From Candidatus Faecousia faecipullorum (lineage in GTDB: Bacteria; Bacillota; Clostridia; Oscillospirales; Oscillospiraceae), in the NCBI GenBank assembly GCA_018710805.1, contig DVJG01000106.1, forward strand, positions 1 to 9,435: 9,435 nt of DNA, in the 5' to 3' direction. Below, in pieces: positions 1-8,036 of this stretch; positions within the stretch are counted from its first letter, which is position 1, and every line of letters starts with the position of its first letter. The notes beneath the pieces were generated by a model. It searched no databases, was not told the DNA's origin, and worked only from the letters and a program-made list of their open reading frames with translations. Both the position numbers and the translations under genes were made by a program.

Positions 1-201
1 GAAGATTTTGGAGCCAAAACCTACGTCGAGAACTACGCCAGTATTTTTGCGTCCTATTGGAGAAGCTTCTTGGCAGTAGATGAACTCATCTGCCGCTTCC
101 ATGGAAATGTCTTTGACGTGTTTTCCTCCTATCATCAATGGAGTCAGGCGGGAACTGAGCAAACCTTGGAACAGTGGTTTGGTTTGTGCAATTTTTTATG
201 A
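1..201 (+). CDS. Possible 3' end of an unidentified gene, cut by the window edge
   Basis: From base 1 the plus strand is open for 66 codons and stops at TGA 199-201, giving an aromatic-rich C-terminus ending in WFGLCNFL. No family is recognised. By my count G+C is about 44, 38 and 52 percent at codon positions 1, 2 and 3, which fits plus-strand coding, and the gene would converge on guaA with the terminator hairpin between them. The strand is uncertain: the codon-aligned antisense frame is also open from about 190 to base 1, with an ATG at 135 and protein-like composition (MIGGKHVKDISMEAADEF...). An AGGAGG lies just inside that frame, but no start codon sits at a normal distance after it. Which strand is coding, if either, cannot be decided from 200 bases. 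Confidence 0.3.
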   Translation, partial: EDFGAKTYVENYASIFASYWRSFLAVDELICRFHGNVFDVFSSYHQWSQAGTEQTLEQWFGLCNFL

Positions 202-264
202 CGAAATCAGATCGCGAAATTCCATTTTATCGATTCGTAGTACAGCCATACTTTTTGCATAATT

Positions 265-321
265 CTGTAACAAACAAAAAAGAGCTATCTGATTTCCCAG
301 TTTGAGTTTCAGATAGCTCTT
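265..321 (-). terminator. Rho-independent terminator of the purC-purA-purB-guaA operon
   Basis: A perfect 13-bp inverted repeat (AAGAGCTATCTGA at 280-292, its complement at 309-321) encloses a 16-base loop. Read on the minus strand, the stem is followed by TTTTGTTTGTTAC, the U-rich tail expected of an intrinsic terminator. It lies 73 bases past the guaA stop. On the plus strand the stem is followed by AATTTAATC, a poor tail, so it mainly serves guaA but could weakly stop a convergent plus-strand gene. Between 202 and 264 and between 322 and 393 nothing else is recognisable. Confidence 0.85.
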
Positions 322-393
322 AATTTAATCATTACCAGGCCGGAATTTAACCCCTAAAAACGGTCACATCAGGCGCTTTTGGGGCCTTGCGGA

Positions 394-1944
394 TCATTCC
401 CACTCCACCGTAGCAGGGGGTTTGGATGTGATATCGTATACGATACGGTTGACACCCTTGACCTCGTTGACGATTCTGACGGAGACGCGGTCCAGGACTT
501 CGTAGGGGATTCTGGTCCAGTCGGCGGTCATAAAGTCGGAGGTGGTGACGCTTCTGAGGGCTAGGACGTTGTCGTAGGTGCGGCCGTCGCCCATGACGCC
601 TACGCTTCTGGCGTTGGTCAGGACGGCGAAATACTGGCTGCAATCCTTGACGCAGGGAGACTTACCAATCTCCTCCCGGAAGATGAAGTCGGCTTCACGG
701 AGGATGTCCAGCTTCTCCCGGGTCACGTCGCCGAGAATCCGGATGGCCAGGCCAGGACCGGGGAAGGGCTGGCGGTGAACCAGGTAGTCAGGAAGGCCCA
801 GCTCATGGCCCAGTGCCCGAATCTCGTCCTTAAACAGGTGATCCAGAGGCTCCAGAACCGCCTGGAAGGAGTCAATAACCTCCTGGGGCAGAAGCTTGTT
901 GTGGTGGCTTTTGATGACGTCGGCATCGCCCTTGCCGGACTCAATGACATCGGGGTAGATGGTGCCCTGGGCAAAGAAATCCTTCTTTGTGATGCCAAAC
1001 TTCTTGGCCTCGTCCAGGAACACAAAGCCGAACTCTCGCCCGATAATCTGGCGTTTCAGCTGGGGATCGGAAACCCCCTTGAGTTTCTCCAGGAAGCGGT
1101 CAGAGGCATCCACGCGGACAAAATTGATGTCCCATTTGCCGAAGGCGGCCTCCACCTCGTCGCCCTCATTTTTACGCATACAGCCGTGGTCCACAAAGAC
1201 ACAGGTCAGACGGCTGCCCACGGCTTCGGCCAGCAGAGCGGCGAGAACCGAGGAATCCACGCCGCCGGAGAGGGCCAACAGGACCCGTCCTTCGGGGCCG
1301 ATGGTATTTTTCAGTTCGGCAACTGTCCGCTTGCAGAAATCCTCCATGGTCCACTCGCCTGTGGCGCCGCAGACTTCATACAGGAAGTTCCGGAGCATTC
1401 TGGAGCCGTTTTCTGTGTGGTTGACTTCGGGGTGGAACTGGACGCCATAAAAGCGCCGTGCTTCGTTGGCAATGGCAACATTGGGACAGGCATCGGTGTG
1501 GCCTACCAGTGCAAAACCTTCAGGGACCTTTGCCATATAGTCCCCATGGCTCATCCAGCTGATGCCCTCAGCGGGCAGGTCCTTAAAGAGCAGGCAGTTG
1601 GTATCGTAATAGGTCTGGGTCTTGCCGTACTCCCGGGCGGTGTCCGCCTGGGCTGCGGTGACGAGACCGCCCAGAGTGTGAGCCATGAGCTGACAGCCGT
1701 AGCAGATGCCCAGAATCGGCACGCCCAACTGAAAGACCTCGGGGCTTACCTGGGGGGAATCGGGGAGGTATACGCTGTTGGGACCGCCGGTAAAGATGAT
1801 GCCGATGGGGTCATAGGCGCGAATCTCCGCAAGGGTCATGGTGTAAGGATGGACCTCACAGTAGACGTTGCACTCCCGGACCCGGCGGGCAATCAGCTGG
1901 TTGTACTGTCCGCCGAAGTCCAGAATCAAAACTTTTTCTTTCAT
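394..1944 (-). CDS. guaA: GMP synthase (glutamine-hydrolysing)
   Basis: Cytoplasmic GMP synthase: converts XMP to GMP with ATP and ammonia released from glutamine, the last step of the guanine branch. The protein is 516 residues, typical for bacterial GuaA. The class I amidotransferase domain (about 1-190) shows the oxyanion-side GGPNSVY, the nucleophile elbow GICYGCQ with Cys81, and His171/Glu173 in FHPEV. The ATP-pyrophosphatase domain follows with the P-loop LSGGVDSS (225-232). The C-terminal dimerisation domain carries HRQPFPGPGLAIR and ends in KPPATVEWE, the usual GuaA tail. The start at 1944 follows GGAG with 8-base spacing. It is the last gene of the purine operon, 42 bases after purB, and is followed by a strong terminator. 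No guanine riboswitch is seen in the purB-guaA gap, so its expression probably follows the operon. Confidence 0.97.
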   Translation of the reverse strand: MKEKVLILDFGGQYNQLIARRVRECNVYCEVHPYTMTLAEIRAYDPIGIIFTGGPNSVYLPDSPQVSPEVFQLGVPILGICYGCQLMAHTLGGLVTAAQADTAREYGKTQTYYDTNCLLFKDLPAEGISWMSHGDYMAKVPEGFALVGHTDACPNVAIANEARRFYGVQFHPEVNHTENGSRMLRNFLYEVCGATGEWTMEDFCKRTVAELKNTIGPEGRVLLALSGGVDSSVLAALLAEAVGSRLTCVFVDHGCMRKNEGDEVEAAFGKWDINFVRVDASDRFLEKLKGVSDPQLKRQIIGREFGFVFLDEAKKFGITKKDFFAQGTIYPDVIESGKGDADVIKSHHNKLLPQEVIDSFQAVLEPLDHLFKDEIRALGHELGLPDYLVHRQPFPGPGLAIRILGDVTREKLDILREADFIFREEIGKSPCVKDCSQYFAVLTNARSVGVMGDGRTYDNVLALRSVTTSDFMTADWTRIPYEVLDRVSVRIVNEVKGVNRIVYDITSKPPATVEWE

Positions 1945-1986
1945 GGGCGTATCTCCATTCTGTTAAAATAGGGATATTGGAAACAA

Positions 1987-3402
1987 TCAGACGTTGATGG
2001 ATGCGCTTTCGGCGTGAATGCCCTCGATGTAGGGTTTGACCTCTTGGAGGAATTTCTCCACCTGCTGGCTGGAACGTCCGATATACTTGGAAGGTGCAAG
2101 AGCCGCTTCCATCTCCGCCTTGGTCATGCCAAACTCGGGGTGGGTGGCAAGGTCTGCAAGCAGATCCCAGCTCTCACCGTTTTTCATTTTGGCGGTGGCA
2201 TCCATGGAGCAGGTGCGGATAATTTCGTGGAGCTCCTGACGATTGCCGCCGCGCTTCACAGCTTCCATCATGAGATTTTCCGTTGCAATGAAGGGAAGGT
2301 AGTTCCAAACGGTTTTCTCCACAATTCTCTCGTTGACGTGAAGACCGTTGGTGACGTTCTGAGCCAGGCGCAAAATGGCGTCGGCGCAGAGGAAACCCTC
2401 AGGCATGGAAATGCGGCGGTTGGCGCTGTCGTCCAGAGTCCGCTCCAGCCACTGGGTGGAGGCGGTCATGGGGGCGTTCATGGCATCGGCCATGAGATAA
2501 CGGGCCAGGGAGCAGATGCGCTCGGAGCGCATGGGGTTGCGCTTGTAGGGCATGGCAGAGGAGCCGATCTGGCTTTTTTCAAAGGGCTCTTCTACCTGAC
2601 GGTCGTGCTGAAGAAGCCGGATGTCGTTTGCCATGCGGTAGCAGCTCTGGGCAATGGAGCTGAGCACATTCAGAATGCGGCTGTCCACCTTCCGGGGGTA
2701 GGTCTGGCCGCAGACAGGGAAGCAGCGGTCAAAGCCAAAGTCGGCGCTGATGCGCTTGTTCATCTCGTCAATTTTGGCGGTGTTGCCGTCAAAGAGATCC
2801 AGGAAGCTGGCCTCGGTGCCCGTGGTGCCTCGGCAGCCCAGGAACTTCATGGAGCCGATGACAAAGTCAAGTTCTTCGAGATCAGCGAGGAAATCCTGCA
2901 TCCAGAGGGTAGCCCGTTTGCCGACGGTGACCAACTGGGCGGGCTGATAATGGGTGTAGCCCAGGGTGGGAGTGGCCTTGTAGGCATCGGCAAATTCGGA
3001 GAGGTTGGCAAGAACTTTCAAAAGCTCTCCGCGGAGATACTTAAGACCGTCCCGATAGAGCACCAGGTCCGCGTTGTCAGTGACGTAGCAGCTGGTGGCG
3101 CCCAGGTGGATGATGCCCGCAGCGGAGGGAGCAACCTTGCCGTAGGCGTAGACGTGGGCCATGACGTCATGGCGCACTTCCTTTTCCCGCTGGGCAGCGG
3201 CTTCGTAGTCAATGTCTGTGATGTGCGCTTCCAGCTCAGCCACCTGCTCAGCGGTGACGGGGAGACCCAGTGCATGCTCGGCTTTCGCCAGGGAGACCCA
3301 GAGCTTTCTCCAAGTCTGGATTCTCGTATCCATGGAGAAGAGCTTCAGCATATACTCGGAAGCGTACCGGGAGCTCAGGGGAGACTCGTATTTGTTCGTC
3401 AT
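1987..3402 (-). CDS. purB: Adenylosuccinate lyase
   Basis: Adenylosuccinate lyase (471 residues), a fumarase/aspartase-superfamily homotetramer. It cleaves fumarate from SAICAR, giving AICAR, and from adenylosuccinate, giving AMP, so it acts twice in purine synthesis. Visible motifs are RHDVMAHV (78-85), HLGATSCYVTDN (99-110), THYQPAQ with the likely general-acid His151, and the superfamily signature GSSAMPYKRNP (280-290), whose mobile loop supplies the catalytic serine. At about 470 residues it belongs to the longer, ADSL-like lyases rather than the ~430-residue Bacillus type. The start ATG at 3402 is preceded by AGGAGG, which overlaps the purA TAA stop (TAAGGAGGCCCC then ATG). This tight junction suggests translational coupling with purA. 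It sits third in the purC-purA-purB-guaA operon, next to the enzyme whose product it uses. Confidence 0.96.
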   Translation of the reverse strand: MTNKYESPLSSRYASEYMLKLFSMDTRIQTWRKLWVSLAKAEHALGLPVTAEQVAELEAHITDIDYEAAAQREKEVRHDVMAHVYAYGKVAPSAAGIIHLGATSCYVTDNADLVLYRDGLKYLRGELLKVLANLSEFADAYKATPTLGYTHYQPAQLVTVGKRATLWMQDFLADLEELDFVIGSMKFLGCRGTTGTEASFLDLFDGNTAKIDEMNKRISADFGFDRCFPVCGQTYPRKVDSRILNVLSSIAQSCYRMANDIRLLQHDRQVEEPFEKSQIGSSAMPYKRNPMRSERICSLARYLMADAMNAPMTASTQWLERTLDDSANRRISMPEGFLCADAILRLAQNVTNGLHVNERIVEKTVWNYLPFIATENLMMEAVKRGGNRQELHEIIRTCSMDATAKMKNGESWDLLADLATHPEFGMTKAEMEAALAPSKYIGRSSQQVEKFLQEVKPYIEGIHAESASINV

Positions 3403-3411
3403 GGGGCCTCC

Positions 3412-4686
3412 TTATCGAATAATAATGCTGTCCCGCTCGGGACCAACGGAGACGTAGCCGATGTGACAGCCGATTTCCTTCTCGATGTAGAGAACGTAGT
3501 CCTGGGCCTCCTTCGGCAGGTCCTCCCAGCGGCGGACGCCGGAAATGTCACACTTCCAGCCGGGCATGGTGGTCATGACGGGCTTGGCATCGTTCAGCAG
3601 GGCGGGGAAGGGGAACTCGTCGGTTTCCACGCCGTCTACGCTGTAGCGGGCGCAGATGGGGATTTCATCCATGTAGCTGAGAATGTCCAGCTTGGTCAGG
3701 GCAATGTTGGTAGCAGCCTGGGTGCGGACACCGTAGCGGGTAGCCACAATGTCGATGGGGCCCACACGGCGGGGACGTCCGGTTTTGGCGCCGAACTCAA
3801 AGCCTGCAGTTCGCAGTTCCTCGGCCTCCTTGCCGAAGAATTCACAGGTGAAGGGACCCTCGCCCACGCAGGAGGAGTAGGCCTTAACAACGCCGATCAC
3901 TTCGTCCAGCTTGGCAGAGGGCAGGCCGGAGCCCACGGGAGCGTAGGCGGCCACGGCGTTAGAGGAGGTGGTGTAGGGGTAGATGCCGTAGTCCAGGTCA
4001 CGAAGGGCGCCCAGCTGGGCCTCGAACAGAATTTTCTTGCCTGCGGCCTGGGCATCCCGCAGGAATACACCGGTGTCGCAGATATAGGGCTTAATTTTCT
4101 CACAGTAGTTCTCAAGCCACTGTTCCAGCTCCTCCATGGTCACAGGCTCAGCGCCATAGACCCGGGTGATGGTCAGGTTCTTCCACTCCAGAAGGTCCTG
4201 CAGACGCTCCATGAGGTGCTTGGGGTACAGGAGTTCGCCTGCCAGAATGGTTTTCTTGGAATATTTGTCGGCATAGAAGGGGGCAATGCCCTGCTTGGTG
4301 GAGCCGTACTTCTTATCGGCAAGTCTGGCCTCTTCCAGACCGTCCAGGAGACGGTGCCAAGGGAGCAGCAGGGAAGCCCGGTCGCTGATCTTCAGGTTAT
4401 CCGGGGTCAGAGGAACGCCTTGCTTCTCCACTTCCTGCATTTCCTTCCACAGGTTTTCGGGGTCAAGAGCAACGCCGTTGCCCAGAATATTCACCACGCC
4501 CTTGCGGAAAATGCCGGAGGGCAGCAGATGGAGCGCAAACTTGCCGTACTCGTTGATAACGGTATGGCCTGCGTTGCCGCCGCCCTGATAGCGGATGACA
4601 ATGTCGTAATTCTCGGTCAGCAGGTCAACCATGCGGCCTTTGCCTTCGTCACCCCAGTTGATGCCTACGATCGCTGCATTTGCCAT
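3412..4686 (-). CDS. purA: Adenylosuccinate synthetase
   Basis: Adenylosuccinate synthetase (424 residues): joins IMP and aspartate using GTP, the first committed step to AMP. The N-terminal P-loop is WGDEGKG (11-17) with catalytic Asp13; GGGNAGHTV (35-43) holds catalytic His41. SSN (241-243), TGRPRR (302-307) and the guanine-specifying TKLD (331-334) are also present. Several motifs depart from the textbook enzyme: GINWGDEGKGR replaces GAQWGDEGKGK, FEAQLGALRDLDYG stands where FEGAQGTLLDIDFG is usual, and RRVGPID replaces RRCGWFD. All key catalytic residues remain, so this looks like a divergent lineage rather than a decayed gene. The start follows AGGAGG at 8-base spacing. It lies 27 bases after purC and 9 before purB, whose ribosome site overlaps its stop. 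Confidence 0.96.
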   Translation of the reverse strand: MANAAIVGINWGDEGKGRMVDLLTENYDIVIRYQGGGNAGHTVINEYGKFALHLLPSGIFRKGVVNILGNGVALDPENLWKEMQEVEKQGVPLTPDNLKISDRASLLLPWHRLLDGLEEARLADKKYGSTKQGIAPFYADKYSKKTILAGELLYPKHLMERLQDLLEWKNLTITRVYGAEPVTMEELEQWLENYCEKIKPYICDTGVFLRDAQAAGKKILFEAQLGALRDLDYGIYPYTTSSNAVAAYAPVGSGLPSAKLDEVIGVVKAYSSCVGEGPFTCEFFGKEAEELRTAGFEFGAKTGRPRRVGPIDIVATRYGVRTQAATNIALTKLDILSYMDEIPICARYSVDGVETDEFPFPALLNDAKPVMTTMPGWKCDISGVRRWEDLPKEAQDYVLYIEKEIGCHIGYVSVGPERDSIIIR

Positions 4687-4713
4687 GGGTATGTCCTCCT
4701 AAATGATACTTTT

Positions 4714-5427
<714 letters not shown>

Positions 5428-5435
5428 GATATGTT

Positions 5436-5440
5436 CCTCC
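5436..5440 (-). promoter_or_regulatory. purC ribosome binding site that fixes the start codon
   Basis: GGAGG reads on the minus strand with AACATATC (8 bases) before the ATG at 5427. The alternative in-frame TTG at 5442 would lie on top of this site, so the ATG is preferred. Confidence 0.85.
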
Positions 5441-5473
5441 AAATAATGATAATTATTGATGGATGATGCGCCC

Positions 5474-5487
5474 GGCCCACCTGGGCC
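5474..5487 (-). promoter_or_regulatory. Small GC hairpin in the purC leader
   Basis: GGCCC (5474-5478) pairs with GGGCC (5483-5487) around a 4-base loop, near the 5' end of the predicted operon mRNA. It is too short, and lacks a U-tract, to act as a terminator. It might stabilise the mRNA end or be an operator half. A second weak A/T inverted repeat (AATAAT/ATTATT) sits beside the ribosome site at about 5442-5457. No purine riboswitch architecture fits in this leader of about 70 bases. Confidence 0.4.
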
Positions 5488-5503
5488 ATAATTCTACCCA
5501 TAC

Positions 5504-5532
5504 ATCATACTACTTTTTGCCCAATTTTTCAA
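5504..5532 (-). promoter_or_regulatory. Sigma-A promoter of the purine operon
   Basis: On the minus strand TTGAAA (5532-5527) is followed by a 17-base spacer and TATGAT (5509-5504), each 5 of 6 or close to consensus, with A/T-rich sequence upstream (5541-5548 is an A-rich run on the plus strand). The predicted start of transcription is near 5497, about 70 bases before the purC ATG. It lies between the ychF terminator and purC, the only space available for an operon promoter. Confidence 0.75.
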
Positions 5533-5617
5533 TTCCAAAATAAAAAAAGGCATAACAACCGGGGGAGAAGGAGAAATCTTGTCAATTTTGTACGAAAACA
5601 CAAGAGAAATTTTTTCA

Positions 5618-5653
5618 AACAGGAAATTCCCCGTCAGTGTATCTGACGGGGAA
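5618..5653 (-). terminator. Rho-independent terminator after ychF
   Basis: A perfect 11-bp inverted repeat (TTCCCCGTCAG 5627-5637, CTGACGGGGAA 5643-5653) has a 5-base loop and starts 5 bases past the ychF stop. On the minus strand it is followed by TTTCCTGTTTG, an imperfect but T-rich tail. It separates ychF from the purine operon, which has its own promoter. The rest of 5443-5658 holds that promoter, its leader and A/T-rich spacer. Confidence 0.8.
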
Positions 5654-5658
5654 AATCA

Positions 5659-6756
5659 TTAGACATTGAAAAGGAAGTTGACGATGTCGCCGTCCTTCAT
5701 GACGTAGTCCTTGCCTTCGCTGCGGACCTTGCCCTGGGCCTTGGCGTTGGCCATGGTGCCGAGGGCCTTCATGTCGTCAAAGGCAATCACTTCGGCACGG
5801 ATGAAGCCCCGCTCGAAGTCCGTGTGGATCTTTCCGGCAGCCTGGGGGGCTTTGGTGCCATTTTTGATGGTCCAGGCCCGGCACTCGTCGGAACCTGCGG
5901 TCAGGAAGGAGATGAGGCCCAGCAGGTGGTAGGAGCTCTTGATAAGCCGATCCAGACCGCTTTCAGCAACCCCCAGCTCTTCCATGAACATGGCCTTCTC
6001 CTCGGGGTCGTCCAGTTCGGCAATGTCTGCCTCCAGCTTGGCGCAGATGGGGAGCACTTCGCTGCCTTCAGCTTCCGCCAGGGCCTTAACCGCCATATAG
6101 TGGCGGCTGCTTTCCGGATGATTGACCTCATCTTCCGCCAGATTGGCAACATAGATGGTCTTTTTCAGGGTCAGCAGGTCGGAGGTGGCAATGAGAGCCA
6201 TATCCTCTTCGGAGCTGTCAAAAGTCCGGGCCAGCTTTCCCTGGTTCAGGTGCTCCAGAAGCGCAGAGAATACCTCTGCCTCGTGGGCAAAACGCTTGTC
6301 GCCGCCCTTGGCCGCCTTCTGGCATTTGTCAACGCGCCGCTCCACCATTTCAATGTCGGCCATGACCAGTTCCAGATTGATGATGTCGATGTCCCGCAGG
6401 GGGTCGGTGCTGCCCTCCACATGGGTCACGTTGCTGTCCTCAAAGCACCGGACTACATGGACAATGGCATCGGTGGTGCGGATGTTGGAAAGGAACTTGT
6501 TGCCCAGGCCCTCGCCCTTGGAAGCGCCCTTCACAAGGCCTGCAATGTCCACGAATTCAATGACCGCAGGAGTGGTCTTCTTGGGCTTGTGCAGGTCGCT
6601 GAGCCACTGCAACCGCTCATCCGGCACGGACACCACGCCCACATTGGGGTCGATGGTGCAGAACGCATAGTTGTCCGCAGGCACACCGGCATTGGTGATG
6701 GCGTTAAACAGAGTGGACTTGCCAACATTGGGCAGTCCCACGATACCGAGTTTCAT
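5659..6756 (-). CDS. ychF: Redox-regulated ribosome-associated ATPase YchF (OLA1/Obg family)
   Basis: YchF/OLA1, a cytoplasmic P-loop protein of the Obg family that binds ribosomes and, unlike most relatives, prefers ATP. It is linked in E. coli to stress responses and translation. The 365-residue length matches the family (E. coli about 363). The G1 loop is GLPNVGKST (7-15), with hydrophobic Leu/Pro in place of catalytic Gln as in the HAS-GTPase group. G3 is DIAGLV (70-75), followed by the switch glycines KGEGLGNKF. The degenerate G4 is NLAED (205-209), the YchF-type NxxE that relaxes guanine specificity. A helical insert precedes the C-terminal TGS domain (about 281-364). The ATG at 6756 has AAGGAG 11 bases upstream; the frame stays open upstream through the element-end repeats to about 6828, but those codons are not YchF-like. 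The element is inserted just upstream, and no promoter is evident between. Confidence 0.95.
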   Translation of the reverse strand: MKLGIVGLPNVGKSTLFNAITNAGVPADNYAFCTIDPNVGVVSVPDERLQWLSDLHKPKKTTPAVIEFVDIAGLVKGASKGEGLGNKFLSNIRTTDAIVHVVRCFEDSNVTHVEGSTDPLRDIDIINLELVMADIEMVERRVDKCQKAAKGGDKRFAHEAEVFSALLEHLNQGKLARTFDSSEEDMALIATSDLLTLKKTIYVANLAEDEVNHPESSRHYMAVKALAEAEGSEVLPICAKLEADIAELDDPEEKAMFMEELGVAESGLDRLIKSSYHLLGLISFLTAGSDECRAWTIKNGTKAPQAAGKIHTDFERGFIRAEVIAFDDMKALGTMANAKAQGKVRSEGKDYVMKDGDIVNFLFNV

Positions 6757-6808
6757 ATATCTAAAATCTCCTTTATTTTCAATGGTTTTTTGGATTCGGG
6801 GGTGTGCT

Positions 6809-6830
6809 CCGCACCAATTCCGCACCAATT
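6809..6830. repeat. Two tandem 11-bp direct repeats at the integrase end (candidate arm-type Int sites)
   Basis: CCGCACCAATT occurs twice in immediate succession (6809-6819 and 6820-6830). A third partial copy, GCGCACCATTTT, follows at 6839-6850, and an inverted partial copy, GGTGTG, precedes at 6801. In Tn916-type elements the Int N-terminal domain binds 11-bp direct repeats near each element end, so position, length and orientation fit arm-type sites. Direct binding is inferred, not shown. Confidence 0.6.
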
Positions 6831-6848
6831 TTTCGCCAGCGCACCATT

Positions 6849-8036
6849 TTAACTTGCCATGGTGGTGCTTTGCTCAAACTGTTTTACGGCGTTGGTGAGA
6901 GAGGCATCGGTCACATGGACATAACGATCCATGGTGGTTTTGATGCTCGAATGACCGAGCAGCCTTTGCAGGACTTTCGGCATGATCCCGCGTTCAATCG
7001 CGCGAGTGGCATAGGTGTGCCGCAGAGCGTGCATACAGAATCGCTTGATCTTAGCCTCATCGCACAGCTTGTAGAGATGAGTATCGTAGGAACTGTTTTT
7101 TGCAGGCTCTCCGGTGCGGAAATTGATAAACACCAAATCTCTCATGCAGAGATACTTGGTTTCGCCTGTGCGGCGATCCACGTATTCAAGAATCTGAGAC
7201 AAGACCTCCGATTCCTTGCGAGTGTGACGTTCATCGTAGCACGATTTCAGAATATCGTATGCCCGATTTGTCAGCGGAATGGTGCGGTAACTGCTTTTCG
7301 ACTTAGGAGGACCGGCACGCCAAACCTTTGTGTTATGCCGATATTCCAGCGTTTTGCTAACGGTCAGTGTGCGCTTCTTCCAGTCGATAGAATCCCAAGT
7401 CAGCCCGATCATTTCCGAAGTACGAAGCCCGGTCTCCAACAGCAGTGCGTACTGTCTGTAGTTGTGAGATCGTTTTGCGGTTTCCAGAAAGGCTTCCTGT
7501 TCTTCCACGGTTAAGAACTTGATGTCATCCACAGCACGGACAGGCTTCGTATATCGAACTCCATCCATAGGGTGCTTGGTGAGCATATCGTTCATTACTG
7601 CCGCCCGGAACATGGTTCCCATCGCAATATACGCCTGCCGGATGGTGGAACCTGCATAGGTTGCTTCCATCTTATTGAGGATGATCTTGCAATGCATCGG
7701 TTTGACATCGCACATACGCATATTTCCGATGACCGGCTGGATGTTTCTCTTGTACCGTTCCCGGTAATTCCTTTTGGTATTGGGAGCCAGGTCAGCAATT
7801 AGATTGGTGATCCAGAACTCAAACCAAGCATCCACCGTCATTTCGGAGGAAGGGTTGTGAACATCGTGCTTGTCCTCGTACTGCGCATCGGCAAGCCAGT
7901 TACGGGCTTCCGGAAGCGTGTCAAAATGCTTTTCCTTGCGGGAACCGTCCTTTGCGGTATATCTTGCGGCGTACTTACCGTCTTTTCTCTGGCAGATACC
8001 CTTGCCACATTCTTTGCCTTTTAAGTTTTTGCCCAT
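6849..8036 (-). CDS. int: Tyrosine-type site-specific integrase (Tn916-like)
   Basis: Tyrosine recombinase expected to integrate and excise the element. Length is 395 residues. The N-terminal arm-DNA-binding domain (about 12-60) has the GICQRKDGKYAARYT pattern of AP2-like integrase domains; a SAM-like core-binding domain follows (about 66-155, MTVDAWFEFWI onward); the catalytic domain is about 173-385. Catalytic residues read as Arg205 (ETGLRTSE), a Lys at 245 or 247 (PPKSKSSYRTIPL), His336 and Arg339 (HALRHTYAT), His362 (LLGHSS) and the nucleophile Tyr372 (TTMDRYVHV). All are present, so the enzyme looks intact. The ATG at 8036 has GGAG at 8-base spacing, but that site is buried in a hairpin. 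The gene is separated from xis by 150 bases holding a predicted promoter and paired palindromes, and it ends beside ychF with no terminator seen. Confidence 0.95.
   Translation of the reverse strand: MGKNLKGKECGKGICQRKDGKYAARYTAKDGSRKEKHFDTLPEARNWLADAQYEDKHDVHNPSSEMTVDAWFEFWITNLIADLAPNTKRNYRERYKRNIQPVIGNMRMCDVKPMHCKIILNKMEATYAGSTIRQAYIAMGTMFRAAVMNDMLTKHPMDGVRYTKPVRAVDDIKFLTVEEQEAFLETAKRSHNYRQYALLLETGLRTSEMIGLTWDSIDWKKRTLTVSKTLEYRHNTKVWRAGPPKSKSSYRTIPLTNRAYDILKSCYDERHTRKESEVLSQILEYVDRRTGETKYLCMRDLVFINFRTGEPAKNSSYDTHLYKLCDEAKIKRFCMHALRHTYATRAIERGIMPKVLQRLLGHSSIKTTMDRYVHVTDASLTNAVKQFEQSTTMAS

Noticed and set aside
775..1971. A ~400-codon plus-strand open frame opposite guaA, and a similar one opposite ychF (5824-6852).
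   Set aside because: Both are codon-bias shadows of confidently identified genes and lack a plausible ribosome site or recognisable domain.
5443..5658. A purine (guanine/adenine) riboswitch upstream of purC.
   Set aside because: The space from the predicted start to the ribosome site is about 55 bases, and no three-way-junction pattern or terminator/antiterminator pair is visible.
6801..6815. GGTGTGCTCCGCACC as a terminator for int.
   Set aside because: The stem is only 4 bp plus a mismatch and has no following U-tract; it fits better as inverted half-sites of the repeat motif.
6757..6828. A 24-residue N-terminal extension of YchF starting near 6828.
   Set aside because: The added codons run through the element-end repeats, do not resemble YchF, and the ATG at 6756 begins the standard MKLGIVGLPNVGKS with AAGGAG upstream.
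6841..6868. A GCACCA/TGGTGC inverted repeat spanning the int stop codon as a regulatory hairpin.
   Set aside because: It is a 6-bp stem with a 16-base loop, and its left half is part of the arm-like repeat cluster; a separate function is not supported.
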